DNA from: Scybalosoma faecavium | GTDB lineage: Bacteria; Bacillota; Clostridia; Christensenellales; Christensenellaceae | Direction of reading: 5' to 3' | DNA length: 64,000 bases | NCBI GenBank assembly: GCA_018716135.1 | Contig: DVKG01000012.1 | Span: 186,001 to 250,000, forward strand | Part shown: positions 15,186 to 23,921 of the stretch, in pieces | Numbering within the stretch: position 1 is the stretch's first letter | How the letters are laid out: every line of letters begins with the position of its first letter | Notes under the pieces: model-generated | Database searches by the model: none | What the model was told of the DNA's origin: nothing | What the model saw: only the letters and a program-made list of their open reading frames with translations | Translations under genes and position numbers: made by a program

Positions 15186-16259
15186 TTAATAAACCTCGGC
15201 GTCGGGGTCATAGTATTCCTCAAGCAAAAAAGCATAGAGCTCATCCATATCGGGATGAAAATACCATCTTCTATTTCCGTTCACAGTCTCCATCTTTCCT
15301 TCGCCCGGAACTCTGTATCTTGTAAGATCTTCATCTATATCGAATTTCCCATCACTGCTGTATTTCCCATCCACAAAATTGGCCAGAGCCACAAATTGTT
15401 CCATGCTCAGGTTTGTCTTTATGTATTTCAAAAGCGTATTTACAAGCGCCGTCATGGACTGCATAGCGCCTTGCTGCTGAATTTTCTTCGCAGCGGAAAG
15501 CAAAAACAGCATCTGATGCAGCGCACGCCCATCTTCGCCGCCTGCATCTGACGAGCGCGAGCGGACAAAATTATCTATATTTTCACTGGTGATAGTAACT
15601 GTATCTCCTTTATAGCCATAGCTGGTCGTCACACCTGTGTCCTTGTTATATATGTCTATCATATCCTGCTCAAGCACTACGTCTACTCCGCCCAAATCGT
15701 CCGCCAACTCCGGCAATCCATCTATATCAATAGACGCATAGTAGTGTATCGGAACCTCAAGCCTGCCTTCGCATGAAAAAAACTGAGAAAGACAATCCAT
15801 CGCGTTTTCCGCGCCGAATGCATCAGGTCCTCCGCCAAAAGTGTAAGCAGCGTTTATTTTATTTGTCGTCACATATTCTACGTCACCTGTGTCTACATCT
15901 ATTACATTTATAAAATCGCAGTATGAATCTCTGGGAACAGAAATCATAGTTACTTTTCCATCGTTGAAGTTAAACGAGCAAAGTATTATCGTGTCGCTGC
16001 GCCAGCCCTTGTTGTTCTTCTCTCTGGCTTCTGTAGTATCTATCCCCAGAAGCAATATGTTTATTATACCCTCGGTTTTTTCATATGTTTGTTCACTCTC
16101 AACTACCGTGCTCACAGTAGAAGCCCGAGGTATTTTAAACGCTGAAAGCGGATCCTCTGCAACTCCTTTATATATTGAATACGCCCAAACGCCAAGCCCG
16201 ATTGCAGACACAATCAATACGGCCAACAGAACGGACAGAACCTTTATACCTGTTCTCAT
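15186..16259 (-). CDS. LytR-CpsA-Psr (LCP) family cell-wall ligase
   Basis: A 357-residue protein with a short cytoplasmic tail, one N-terminal membrane segment (about 8-30) and an external LCP domain. Family motifs are NILLLGIDTTEAREKNNKGW, SDTIILCSF, VTMISVPRDSY, NKINAAYTFGG and a late VRSRSSDAGGEDGRALHQ arginine block. LCP enzymes transfer lipid-linked teichoic acid or polysaccharide to peptidoglycan. It seems to stand alone; the upstream region to 16379 is AT-rich. Confidence 0.93.
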   Translation of the reverse strand: MRTGIKVLSVLLAVLIVSAIGLGVWAYSIYKGVAEDPLSAFKIPRASTVSTVVESEQTYEKTEGIINILLLGIDTTEAREKNNKGWRSDTIILCSFNFNDGKVTMISVPRDSYCDFINVIDVDTGDVEYVTTNKINAAYTFGGGPDAFGAENAMDCLSQFFSCEGRLEVPIHYYASIDIDGLPELADDLGGVDVVLEQDMIDIYNKDTGVTTSYGYKGDTVTITSENIDNFVRSRSSDAGGEDGRALHQMLFLLSAAKKIQQQGAMQSMTALVNTLLKYIKTNLSMEQFVALANFVDGKYSSDGKFDIDEDLTRYRVPGEGKMETVNGNRRWYFHPDMDELYAFLLEEYYDPDAEVY

Positions 16260-16379
16260 TTATCCCTCCGCTTGCTTTTTGTCAATTAATAACTTAATAA
16301 GTTTAACATATAATTCACAAGTTTGCAACAAAACCTCACAATATATAACAATTTCCGCATTCTAACCGATAATGTCTAC

Positions 16380-16412
16380 AAAAATCCTCTGCAGGCATTG
16401 CCATACAGAGGA
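16380..16412 (-). terminator. Terminator of the liv operon
   Basis: TCCTCTG and CAGAGGA (16385-16391 and 16406-16412) pair around a 14-base loop. On the minus strand TTTTTG follows, directly downstream of livF. Confidence 0.8.
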
Positions 16413-16434
16413 CAAAATTCTTTAATACTTTTCA

Positions 16435-17145
16435 TCAGCCGCCAAGATAAGCGTTGGAGATGGATTCGTCTTTTGCCAATTCGGCAGCGTCTCCTGACAT
16501 AACTATGCTGCCCGTTTCCAATACATACGCCCTGTTGGATATTTCCAGCGCTTTTTTTGCATTCTGCTCCACGAGGAGAATTGTCACGCCTTGCTTGTTT
16601 ATGCTTTCGATAATGCTGAATATCTCCTGCACCAGCAGAGGAGAAAGTCCCATAGACGGTTCGTCCATAAGCAGCATTTTCGGTTTTGACATCAAAGCTC
16701 TGCCGATAGCGAGCATCTGCTGCTCTCCTCCGGACAGAGTCCCCGCCAGCTGTTTAACACGCTCTTTCAAACGAGGCAGGCGTTCAAAGACCATTTCTCT
16801 ATCTCGCTCTATCTCCGCCTTGTCTTTTCTGTTGAAAGCGCCCATGTCCAGATTTTCCATAACTGTCATCTTTGAGAACACGCGCCTTCCCTCAGGAACC
16901 TGCGCCAGCCCTAACATTGGAATTTTATGCGGCGCTAATTTTTCTAAATTCTGACCTTCGAATACTATAGTGCCAGTTTTAGGCTTTATAAGACCTGAGA
17001 TAGTGTGCATAGTTGTCGTCTTTCCCGCGCCATTCGCGCCGATGAGACTGATTATTTCACCTTCATTTACATAAAACGATATGCCTTTTATCGCGTGTAT
17101 CGCATCGTAAAACACATTGAGATCTGTAATTTCCAGCATTGACAT
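16435..17145 (-). CDS. livF: Branched-chain amino acid ABC transporter ATPase LivF
   Basis: A 236-residue ATPase of the HAAT family. It has Walker A GANGAGKTT, the LivF hallmark PEGRRVFSKMTVMENL, signature LSGGEQQMLAIGRAL and Walker B LLMDEPSMGLSPL. I start at ATG 17145 (MSMLEITDL) because GGAGGTG lies 9 bases upstream; an in-frame GTG at 17157 falls within that site. It overlaps no other start but follows livG closely. It energises uptake of Leu, Ile and Val or related amino acids. Confidence 0.95.
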   Translation of the reverse strand: MSMLEITDLNVFYDAIHAIKGISFYVNEGEIISLIGANGAGKTTTMHTISGLIKPKTGTIVFEGQNLEKLAPHKIPMLGLAQVPEGRRVFSKMTVMENLDMGAFNRKDKAEIERDREMVFERLPRLKERVKQLAGTLSGGEQQMLAIGRALMSKPKMLLMDEPSMGLSPLLVQEIFSIIESINKQGVTILLVEQNAKKALEISNRAYVLETGSIVMSGDAAELAKDESISNAYLGG

Positions 17146-17149
17146 GTTA

Positions 17150-17908
17150 TCATTCACCTCCCAAATACGCAGCGATAACGTCGGGGTTTTTCCTTACTTC
17201 ATCGGGCAGCCCTCTGGCTATCTCTTTGCCATAATCCAGAACAACTAACCTGTCGCATATGCCCATTACGAAGCTCATATCGTGTTCAATAAGCAGAATA
17301 GCTATCTCGAATTTTTCTCTAATCAAGTTTATAGCATCCGCCAATTCCGCCGTCTCCGTCGGATTCATGCCCGCTGCCGGCTCATCCAGCAGCAGCACCT
17401 TGGGGTTGGACGCGAGCGCACGTACGATCTCCAGCTTGCGTTGTTTTCCGTATGCCAAATGGCGGGCTTTTACATCCACAAGGCTCTGCAAGTCAAACAT
17501 TGAGAGCAGCTCCATAGCTTTTTCTTCTATGCGTTTTTCCTCTTTCCAGAATGACGGCAGACGCATTATTCCCGAAATGGCAGAATACTTTGTCTCATTG
17601 CTGAACGCAACTTTTACATTGTCCATAACCGACATATCTTTAAACAGTCTGATATTCTGAAAGGTTCTCGCTATTCCCATTCTGTTGAGCTGATACGTCT
17701 TTTTCTTTGCCGTACTTTTTCCGTCGAGGAATATCTCTCCGTCAGTCGGCTCATAAACCGCCGTAAGCAAATTGAATACCGTAGTCTTGCCCGCGCCGTT
17801 AGGGCCGATGAGTCCCACTATCTCGCCCATATCAACCGTGAGGTTAAGCCCCTGCAAAGCTTTTAGCCCGCCGAATGTTATTCCTAAATTCTTAGTTTCC
17901 AACAGCAT
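17150..17908 (-). CDS. livG: Branched-chain amino acid ABC transporter ATPase LivG
   Basis: A 252-residue ATPase, partner of LivF. It shows Walker A GPNGAGKTT, the LivG insertion with GIARTFQNIRLFKDMSVMDNV, the signature HLAYGKQRKLEIVRAL and Walker B LLLDEPAAGMNP. It starts three bases after livM. Like other LivG proteins it has the unusual YGKQR signature in place of LSGGQ. Confidence 0.95.
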   Translation of the reverse strand: MLLETKNLGITFGGLKALQGLNLTVDMGEIVGLIGPNGAGKTTVFNLLTAVYEPTDGEIFLDGKSTAKKKTYQLNRMGIARTFQNIRLFKDMSVMDNVKVAFSNETKYSAISGIMRLPSFWKEEKRIEEKAMELLSMFDLQSLVDVKARHLAYGKQRKLEIVRALASNPKVLLLDEPAAGMNPTETAELADAINLIREKFEIAILLIEHDMSFVMGICDRLVVLDYGKEIARGLPDEVRKNPDVIAAYLGGE

Positions 17909-17911
17909 ACG

Positions 17912-18907
17912 TTATTCCTCCTGAGCAGGCGGCGTCTGCGCTTTGCCGCGCGAGAAGCGTCTCTTTATAGCCTTGGCTGCGCCGGAGAGAGAAAGCTCCA
18001 CCTGCCCGAGCAATCCAAGCGGTTTAAACAGCATCATTACGACCAAAACGCCGGAATAGAGCAGCATTCTGTAGTCAGAAAAGCTGCGCAAAGCCTCGGG
18101 CAATATAGTAAGCACTATAGCGGCGATTACAGAGCCTGTAACCGAACCCATGCCTCCCAGCACTACCATAACCAAAATCTCTATTGAATAGTTAAAATCG
18201 AATTTATCCGGCGATATAACACCGACCTGATGCGCATAAAGCGCGCCCGCTATACCTGCAAAGAAAGCAGACAGCACGAATGCAAACAGTTTGATATATG
18301 TCGTGTTGACACCGGAAGCTGTAGACGCGATTTCGTCCTCTCTTATTGTCACTATCAAACGTCCGTTCTTTGATTTAATCAGAGTATAGCAGACGAATAT
18401 AGTTATGATCGCCAATACGTAAACCCATGCGAAAGTAGTATGCGACGCTATGCCATTCAGACCTTTAGCTCCGCCAAAAACAGGCAGATTATTAAATATG
18501 ACTCGAATTATTTCGCCGAAGCCAAGTGTTATTATAGCCAGATAGTCACCCTGCAGCCTCAGCGCCGGTATGCCTATCAGCAAACCTATTATCGCCGCAG
18601 CTATGCCGCCGACGATGAGAGCAACCGGAAACAAAGCAGCGCTCGAGTCTCCGGAGTTCAGCGTTATAAGCGCGGCAAAATACGCGCCGACCGCCATGAA
18701 TCCGGCATGCCCCAGAACAAGCTGACCCAGAAAACCTGTAGAAAGGTTCAAGCTGACCGCCAGGATTGTGTTTATACATATTAAGTTTATGATACGTCCA
18801 TAATAACGGCTTATGACACCATTAGAAATCAAGAGCTGTAATACTATGAACACTGCCAATACAATTACAAAATTAATTATATAGGAAGATAGACGTTTCT
18901 TTGACAT
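17912..18907 (-). CDS. livM: Branched-chain amino acid ABC transporter permease LivM
   Basis: A 331-residue permease with about nine or ten membrane segments. Landmarks are LSLNLSTGFLGQLVLGHAGFMAVGAYF, LRLQGDYLAIITLGFGEIIR and VVLGGMGSVTGSVIAA, all typical of LivM. A basic tail closes the protein. It forms the channel with LivH. Confidence 0.95.
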   Translation of the reverse strand: MSKKRLSSYIINFVIVLAVFIVLQLLISNGVISRYYGRIINLICINTILAVSLNLSTGFLGQLVLGHAGFMAVGAYFAALITLNSGDSSAALFPVALIVGGIAAAIIGLLIGIPALRLQGDYLAIITLGFGEIIRVIFNNLPVFGGAKGLNGIASHTTFAWVYVLAIITIFVCYTLIKSKNGRLIVTIREDEIASTASGVNTTYIKLFAFVLSAFFAGIAGALYAHQVGVISPDKFDFNYSIEILVMVVLGGMGSVTGSVIAAIVLTILPEALRSFSDYRMLLYSGVLVVMMLFKPLGLLGQVELSLSGAAKAIKRRFSRGKAQTPPAQEE

Positions 18908-18919
18908 AATTACTTCCCC

Positions 18920-19801
18920 CTATACCTTTTCTTTTATGTTCTTCCCCAGCAGGCCGGACGGCTTGAAGATCAGAACTATAATCAAAATGCCAAATACCAC
19001 TGCATCCGCAAGCTGGGTCGAAATATACCCTTTTGTCAGAGATTCAGCTACACCTATCACGTATCCGCCGAGCATCGCTCCGGGAATACTGCCTATACCT
19101 CCCAGAACAGCCGCTACAAACGCCTTCAATCCGAGAAGAGAGCCCATGTATGGAGTCACAAGCGGATATGCCGCACTGTAGAGCACAGAGCCTACCGCCG
19201 CGAGACCCGAGCCTAATCCGAATGTAAATGCGATTACACTGCTCGTATTTATACCCATGAGCTGGCTCGCCTGAGGATCTTCAGAGACGGCGCGCATTGC
19301 CTTACCCATACGCGCATTCTTAACCAAAATCTGCAAGCCTATCATAAGCAATACAGTTACTATAATAGTTATTATAGTGATAAAACTTATCTGCTTATCT
19401 CCGACTGTAATCGGATCTATATTTACGACTGTAGGGAACATTTTTCCTTCAGATCCAAATATAAGCTGAGATAGATTCTGAAGGAACATGCTGACGCCTA
19501 TAGCCGTTATTAGCAAAGAAATTCTCGGAGCATTCTTTTTAAGCAGTCTCCTATAAGCTATTCTTTCAATAAACATTCCTAACAGCGCGCAAAACGCTAT
19601 GGAAATTATTACTGCTACCCAGAGCGGCAGACCCAGCATTGCCAAAACGACATAAGCCGCATACGAGCCTACCATGATTATGTCGCCGTGAGCAAAGTTT
19701 ATCAGCTGAATGATACCGTATACCATGTTGTAGCCCAACGCAACGAGAGCGTAGATGCTGCCAACATGCAGACCATTGATAATCTGAGATAAAAATTCCA
19801 T
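18920..19801 (-). CDS. livH: Branched-chain amino acid ABC transporter permease LivH
   Basis: A 293-residue permease. GLHVGSIYALVALGYNMVYGIIQLINFAHGD at the N-terminus and AAVLGGIGSIPGAMLGG are LivH signatures. It follows the binding protein gene after a 156-base space with strong hairpins, so it is probably expressed at a lower level than livK. Confidence 0.95.
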   Translation of the reverse strand: MEFLSQIINGLHVGSIYALVALGYNMVYGIIQLINFAHGDIIMVGSYAAYVVLAMLGLPLWVAVIISIAFCALLGMFIERIAYRRLLKKNAPRISLLITAIGVSMFLQNLSQLIFGSEGKMFPTVVNIDPITVGDKQISFITIITIIVTVLLMIGLQILVKNARMGKAMRAVSEDPQASQLMGINTSSVIAFTFGLGSGLAAVGSVLYSAAYPLVTPYMGSLLGLKAFVAAVLGGIGSIPGAMLGGYVIGVAESLTKGYISTQLADAVVFGILIIVLIFKPSGLLGKNIKEKV

Positions 19802-19828
19802 TAATATACCACCTAGACCGAAATTTAA

Positions 19829-19931
19829 CTTGGATACAGCTCTTGCGGTCTCAAAAGCTGTCCGCCAAGCCGACAGAGGGCTTTAGCCTCTTATTATTAA
19901 GAAAGAGGGATAAGCACATCATCCCTCTCTC
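19829..19931 (-). promoter_or_regulatory. Intercistronic hairpins between livK and livH
   Basis: Three structures fill the livK-livH gap. GAAAGAGGGAT/ATCCCTCTCTC (about 19901-19931) lies just after livK; GGGCT/AGCCC-like (19875-19890) comes next; and CTTGG-ACAGCT / AGCTGT-CCAAG (19829-19869) comes before livH. They may stabilise the livK message and let only part of the transcription continue. Confidence 0.6.
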
Positions 19932-19957
19932 GTAATATCTAGCCTGACAATATCGTC

Positions 19958-21142
19958 TTACTTGTAAGCTTCTACAACCTTGTACTCACCGTTTTCAATA
20001 GTGGTGATTGTAGCCGCCTTGTCAGGAGTACCGTTCTCGTCAAATGTTATTGTGCCTGTGAGACCTGTGTACTCAATAGCCTGCATAGCATCTATAATAG
20101 CCTGGCTGTCTGTGGAGCCTGCTGCTTCGATGGACTCGATCATGATCATCATAGCGTCATAGCCGAGAGCTGCAAACTGAGAGGGCTCTTCGTCATAAGC
20201 TTCTTTGTATGCGTTTACAAAGTTAACTACCTTTTCATCCTCGCTGGAAGAAGAGAACTGGCAGCAGAAGTATGCGCCGTCTACAGTCTCTGTGCCGTTG
20301 CCGCCGAGCTGCTTAATAACGCCTTCCCATCCATCAGCGCCGAGAAGCTGAACATCTACTCCGACTTCCTTAGCCTGAGCAGCGATCTGAGCTACATCCT
20401 GATAATAAACAGGTACGAACAGACAATCAGCGCCTGCGCTCTTAATCTTTGTGAGCTGAGACTTAAAGTCTACGTCGCCGCCGGTGTAAGATTCCTTAGC
20501 TACTATTTCAAGACCGACAGTAGCAGCCGTGGATTCAAAGGACTTCATAAGTCCTTCAGAATAGTCGTCGGCATTGTTGTAAAGAATAGCGGCCTTTTTG
20601 AGGCTGAGTTTTTCTGCCGCATATTTAGCCATAACTTCGCCCTGGAAGGGGTCCGTAAAGCATGCGCGGAATACATTAGGACCTGCGCTTGTTACTTCAT
20701 CAGCAGTAGCCGTACCGGAGATCATCGGCATGTTGTCCTGAGCTGCAACCTGAGCGACTGCAATAGAGGGCTTGGACGTAACGTCGCCGACGATGCCTAC
20801 TACGCCGCTTGCAACGAGTTTATCATAAGCGTTTGTGGCTTCGTTCGGATCGCCCTTTTCATCAAGGCACTCAAAAGAAATATTCATTCCGTTTGCATTA
20901 GCCTCAGCGACGGCCAGTTTAGCTCCGTTGCTTGCCGCTATACCGTAAACAGAAACATCGCCCGTCAGCGGTGCAAGACCGCCGATTTTAATTTCTTCGC
21001 CTGTAGCTGTTGTCGCAGCGCCGGAAGCTTCAGCGCCGTCTGCACTTGCCGTGCTTGCAGAATCGGAGCCGCCGGAGCAAGCCGCGAAAGCAAACGCGGA
21101 CACCATCGCAGCCATAGCAGCAGCGATAAATCTCTTCTTCAT
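19958..21142 (-). CDS. livK: Branched-chain amino acid-binding lipoprotein
   Basis: A 394-residue periplasmic-binding-fold type I lipoprotein (Leu/Ile/Val-binding family). The signal sequence ends in AFAAC (lipobox), followed by a Ser/Ala/Thr linker; the domain starts IKIGGLAPLTGDVSVYG and contains AAILYNNADDYSEG and GADGWEGV. ATG 21142 is chosen, with GGAGG about 10 bases upstream and a normal signal peptide; the frame stays open to 21199. It captures substrate for LivHMGF and is the first gene of the operon. Confidence 0.95.
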   Translation of the reverse strand: MKKRFIAAAMAAMVSAFAFAACSGGSDSASTASADGAEASGAATTATGEEIKIGGLAPLTGDVSVYGIAASNGAKLAVAEANANGMNISFECLDEKGDPNEATNAYDKLVASGVVGIVGDVTSKPSIAVAQVAAQDNMPMISGTATADEVTSAGPNVFRACFTDPFQGEVMAKYAAEKLSLKKAAILYNNADDYSEGLMKSFESTAATVGLEIVAKESYTGGDVDFKSQLTKIKSAGADCLFVPVYYQDVAQIAAQAKEVGVDVQLLGADGWEGVIKQLGGNGTETVDGAYFCCQFSSSSEDEKVVNFVNAYKEAYDEEPSQFAALGYDAMMIMIESIEAAGSTDSQAIIDAMQAIEYTGLTGTITFDENGTPDKAATITTIENGEYKVVEAYK

Positions 21143-21219
21143 TTTTTGTTTTCCTCCATATAATTTGTGTACTTCGCCTACATTGATTAATGTCGGCATA
21201 TAAGTGCGAAATCATAATT

Positions 21220-21248
21220 ATTATACTACTCTATCACGCATTATACAA
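21220..21248 (-). promoter_or_regulatory. liv operon promoter
   Basis: TTGTAT (complement of 21243-21248) and TATAAT (complement of 21220-21225) are 17 bases apart, about 80 bases before livK. Confidence 0.75.
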
Positions 21249-21388
21249 GTTTTTTCTCGGTCATTTCTCAAATATAACCTTTTTCAGTATAGCAATATAT
21301 CATAGGCTGAATTCCTATATTATAATAACATCTATACATTATTTTTTAAACAGTCAATATCTGTTAATATATAAAAATTATTTACAGT

Positions 21389-21424
21389 AAAAAAGCCCGT
21401 TGCTGAAATCCTCAGCAACAGGCA
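21389..21424 (-). terminator. Terminator of the fatty acid operon
   Basis: GCCTGTTGCTGA and CAGCAACGGGC form a near-perfect stem on the minus strand followed by TTTTTT, a few bases after the degV stop. Confidence 0.9.
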
Positions 21425-21430
21425 ATCAGT

Positions 21431-22258
21431 TTATTGTTCAGCAGCATCCTTCCAGGATGTTCCTATGACATCAAATCCAAGGTGTATCCCCAAGACCGGT
21501 CCGACTTTTCTCAGTTGGACATTGGCGCCGCATTTTTTCTCGAGCATCTCCGCCAGACGATTCGCCGCCTGAGCCTCTGTGATGTACTCAACCACTATCT
21601 CTTCCGCATTCTCAGGCACGCGCGCCGCGAGCTTCCTAAGCTGCTCGTTCAATCCGCGCGATACTTCGTAATATACTACCGCCCCGTCGTGGATTTTCAA
21701 TATTGGGCGCTGGTTCAAGATTGTACCTACAGATTGGCGCACAAGTCCCAGACGTCCGCTCCTGCGCAGAGGGGTTAGATCGCGCACTGAGAAATATGTA
21801 TGAACTCTGTCTTTTTCCGTTTCAAGCTTATCTGCGATATCATTCAGCGTGCCGCCGGCGTCTATCAACTCTCTCGCACGGCGCACCAGCATAAAAAGAC
21901 CTCCGGCAGTCATGCGGGAATCTACTACTCTAATAGACTTTTTGCCCAGCTCTTCTGCACATACGCATGCGTTGCTGAATGTTCCGCTCAATCTGGAGGA
22001 GAGCGTCACGCAAAGAATCTCATGACCCGAAGCACGCAGAGAAGCAAAAGTGTTGAGAATCCTTCCCATGCCCGGCTGCGAAGTTTTCATGTCGTTAATC
22101 TTGTAATTCAGACTTCCGTCATATGTAAACTCGTCAATATATCCTTCCGTTTTCAGAACGCCGTCTACCGTATACGTCATCGGAACATATATCACTCCAA
22201 GCTTTCTCGCTTCTTGCTGGGTTAAATATGCAGTACTGTCCGTAACTAAAACTATCAT
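21431..22258 (-). CDS. DegV-family fatty acid-binding protein
   Basis: A 275-residue DegV protein. It begins IVLVTDSTAYLTQQEARKLG, has YKINDMKTSQPGMGRI, CVTLSSRLSGTFSNA and VRDLTPLRRSGRLG, all DegV marks. DegV proteins bind long-chain fatty acids; some act as FakB subunits delivering them to the FakA kinase. It overlaps accA by 4 bases and is the last gene of the fatty acid operon, which fits that role. No fakA is in the window. Confidence 0.93.
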   Translation of the reverse strand: MIVLVTDSTAYLTQQEARKLGVIYVPMTYTVDGVLKTEGYIDEFTYDGSLNYKINDMKTSQPGMGRILNTFASLRASGHEILCVTLSSRLSGTFSNACVCAEELGKKSIRVVDSRMTAGGLFMLVRRARELIDAGGTLNDIADKLETEKDRVHTYFSVRDLTPLRRSGRLGLVRQSVGTILNQRPILKIHDGAVVYYEVSRGLNEQLRKLAARVPENAEEIVVEYITEAQAANRLAEMLEKKCGANVQLRKVGPVLGIHLGFDVIGTSWKDAAEQ

Positions 22259-23040
22259 TGCTGCGTTCTCCCTATCTTTCTAAATCTATCATATCGACGA
22301 CGCGCCAGTTCCTCGCCGGAAAGCGAATCATAATACGCTATTTTCTCAATCAGTTCCTTCTTCATTTGCGAATAAACATCCGAAAAATCCTGACCATTAT
22401 TCTCCATAAATATTTCTTCTATCACGCCGAAGTTTTTTAAATCCGCCGCTGTGAATTTCAGCGCTTCAGCCGCCTGCTCCACTTTGGAAGCGTCCTTCCA
22501 GATTATGCTCGCGGCGCCTTCGGGGGATATGACTGAATAGTATGCGTTTTCCATCATCCATACTTCATTGGCAACCGCCAGCCCAATCGCGCCTCCGCTC
22601 CCGCCTTCTCCGATTACTACGGATATAATCGGCGTTTGCAGCATCATCATTTCCATAAGGTTTGTAGCTATCGCGCTTCCCTGACCGCGCTCCTCAGCTC
22701 CGATTCCGCAGTATGCTCCCGATGTATCTACAAAACAAATAACCGGTCGCTTAAATTTCTCCGCCTGCTTCATAAGGCGCAGAGCCTTGCGGTAACCCTC
22801 TGGATTCGGCGCTCCGAAGTTATGTTTGATTTTAGTTTTAGTATCCTCGCCTTTTTCTATAGCTATTACTGTCACGAACTCTCCGTCCAGCTTAGCTATG
22901 CCGCCGACCACAGCTGCATCGTCGGCGAAAAGTCTGTCTCCGTGCAGCTCAAAAAAATCAGTGAAAATATTCTCTATAAATTTTTTTGCTGTCGGCCTGC
23001 CTTGGGCACGGGATTTTATTACACTGTCATATGCACTCAT
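22255..23040 (-). CDS. accA: Acetyl-CoA carboxylase carboxyltransferase alpha subunit
   Basis: A 261-residue subunit that with AccD moves CO2 from biotin to acetyl-CoA. It contains ARAQGRPTAK-like N-terminal residues, FFELHGDRLFADDAAVVGG, VDTSGAYCGIGAEERGQG and GEGGSGGAIGL. The frame is open to 23061, but ATG 23040 overlaps the accD stop as ATGA and gives the family start. It is shorter at its N-terminus than E. coli AccA (about 319 residues), as in several clostridia. Confidence 0.96.
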   Translation of the reverse strand: MSAYDSVIKSRAQGRPTAKKFIENIFTDFFELHGDRLFADDAAVVGGIAKLDGEFVTVIAIEKGEDTKTKIKHNFGAPNPEGYRKALRLMKQAEKFKRPVICFVDTSGAYCGIGAEERGQGSAIATNLMEMMMLQTPIISVVIGEGGSGGAIGLAVANEVWMMENAYYSVISPEGAASIIWKDASKVEQAAEALKFTAADLKNFGVIEEIFMENNGQDFSDVYSQMKKELIEKIAYYDSLSGEELARRRYDRFRKIGRTQQ

Positions 23041-23891
23041 GCTTCCCTCCCCGCGTGGCATTCCAGCAGCATCGCTATCACTGCCTTTTGTTCACTTCGC
23101 TCTACTATATTGTCTACAAAGCCTTTCTCCAGCAGGAATTCAGATCTTTGAAATCCCTCCGGAAGCTCCTGTCTTATAGTTTGCTTTATCACTCTCGGAC
23201 CGGCAAATCCCACACGCGCGTTCGGCTCCGCAAGGATGATGTCGCCTTCCATGGCAAAGCTTGCCGTCACGCCGCCCGTCGTCGGATCCGTAAGCACAGT
23301 GAGGTAGAACAGCCCTACATCGCTGTGCAGCTTTACCGCTCCGCTTACCTTCGCCATCTGCATCAAAGATAAAATACCTTCCTGCATACGCGCGCCGCCG
23401 GAAGCCGTATAGCCCACGACGCTGAGCGAGCGATCTATGGAGTATTCAAACAATCTCGCCAGCTTGTCTCCGACAACCGTACCCATGCTCCCCATGAGGA
23501 AGCTCTGTTCCATCACAAAAAGCGCGCATCTTTGACCGCCGATCTCGCATTCTCCTGTTACGACCGCTTCATTTTCTCCCGTATTTTTGACAGCGTCTTC
23601 AAGCTTTTTTGCATATCCGGGAAAATCTATAAGATCGCTCGACGTCATGTCAGCAAAAAGCTCTTTAAACGTTCCCTCGTCCGCCAGCATTTCTATACGT
23701 TGTCTCGCACTCATTTTTTCATACGCACCGCAATGAGGGCATATATTAAAGTTTTCGCGCAGTCCGGATACGTAAGAAGTCTTTTTGCAAGCCGGACAAA
23801 CCGCAAGCTTATCCCTGCTCACGCCTTTATTTTTATCTATACCTTCGAGAGTCACATTCGGTCTCAAAAAAAGACTTTTTTGAAGCGGCAT
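23037..23891 (-). CDS. accD: Acetyl-CoA carboxylase carboxyltransferase beta subunit
   Basis: A 284-residue subunit with an N-terminal zinc ribbon (CPACKK near residue 32 and CPHCGAY near 52) and a crotonase-like domain including GSMGTVVGDKLARLFEYS, YTASGGARMQEGILSLMQ and AEPNARVGFAGPRVI. It lies between accC and accA, with a 4-base overlap to accA. Confidence 0.97.
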   Translation of the reverse strand: MPLQKSLFLRPNVTLEGIDKNKGVSRDKLAVCPACKKTSYVSGLRENFNICPHCGAYEKMSARQRIEMLADEGTFKELFADMTSSDLIDFPGYAKKLEDAVKNTGENEAVVTGECEIGGQRCALFVMEQSFLMGSMGTVVGDKLARLFEYSIDRSLSVVGYTASGGARMQEGILSLMQMAKVSGAVKLHSDVGLFYLTVLTDPTTGGVTASFAMEGDIILAEPNARVGFAGPRVIKQTIRQELPEGFQRSEFLLEKGFVDNIVERSEQKAVIAMLLECHAGREA

Positions 23892-23921
23892 TCATTCACT
23901 CCCCTAATAATATTTTAAAAT

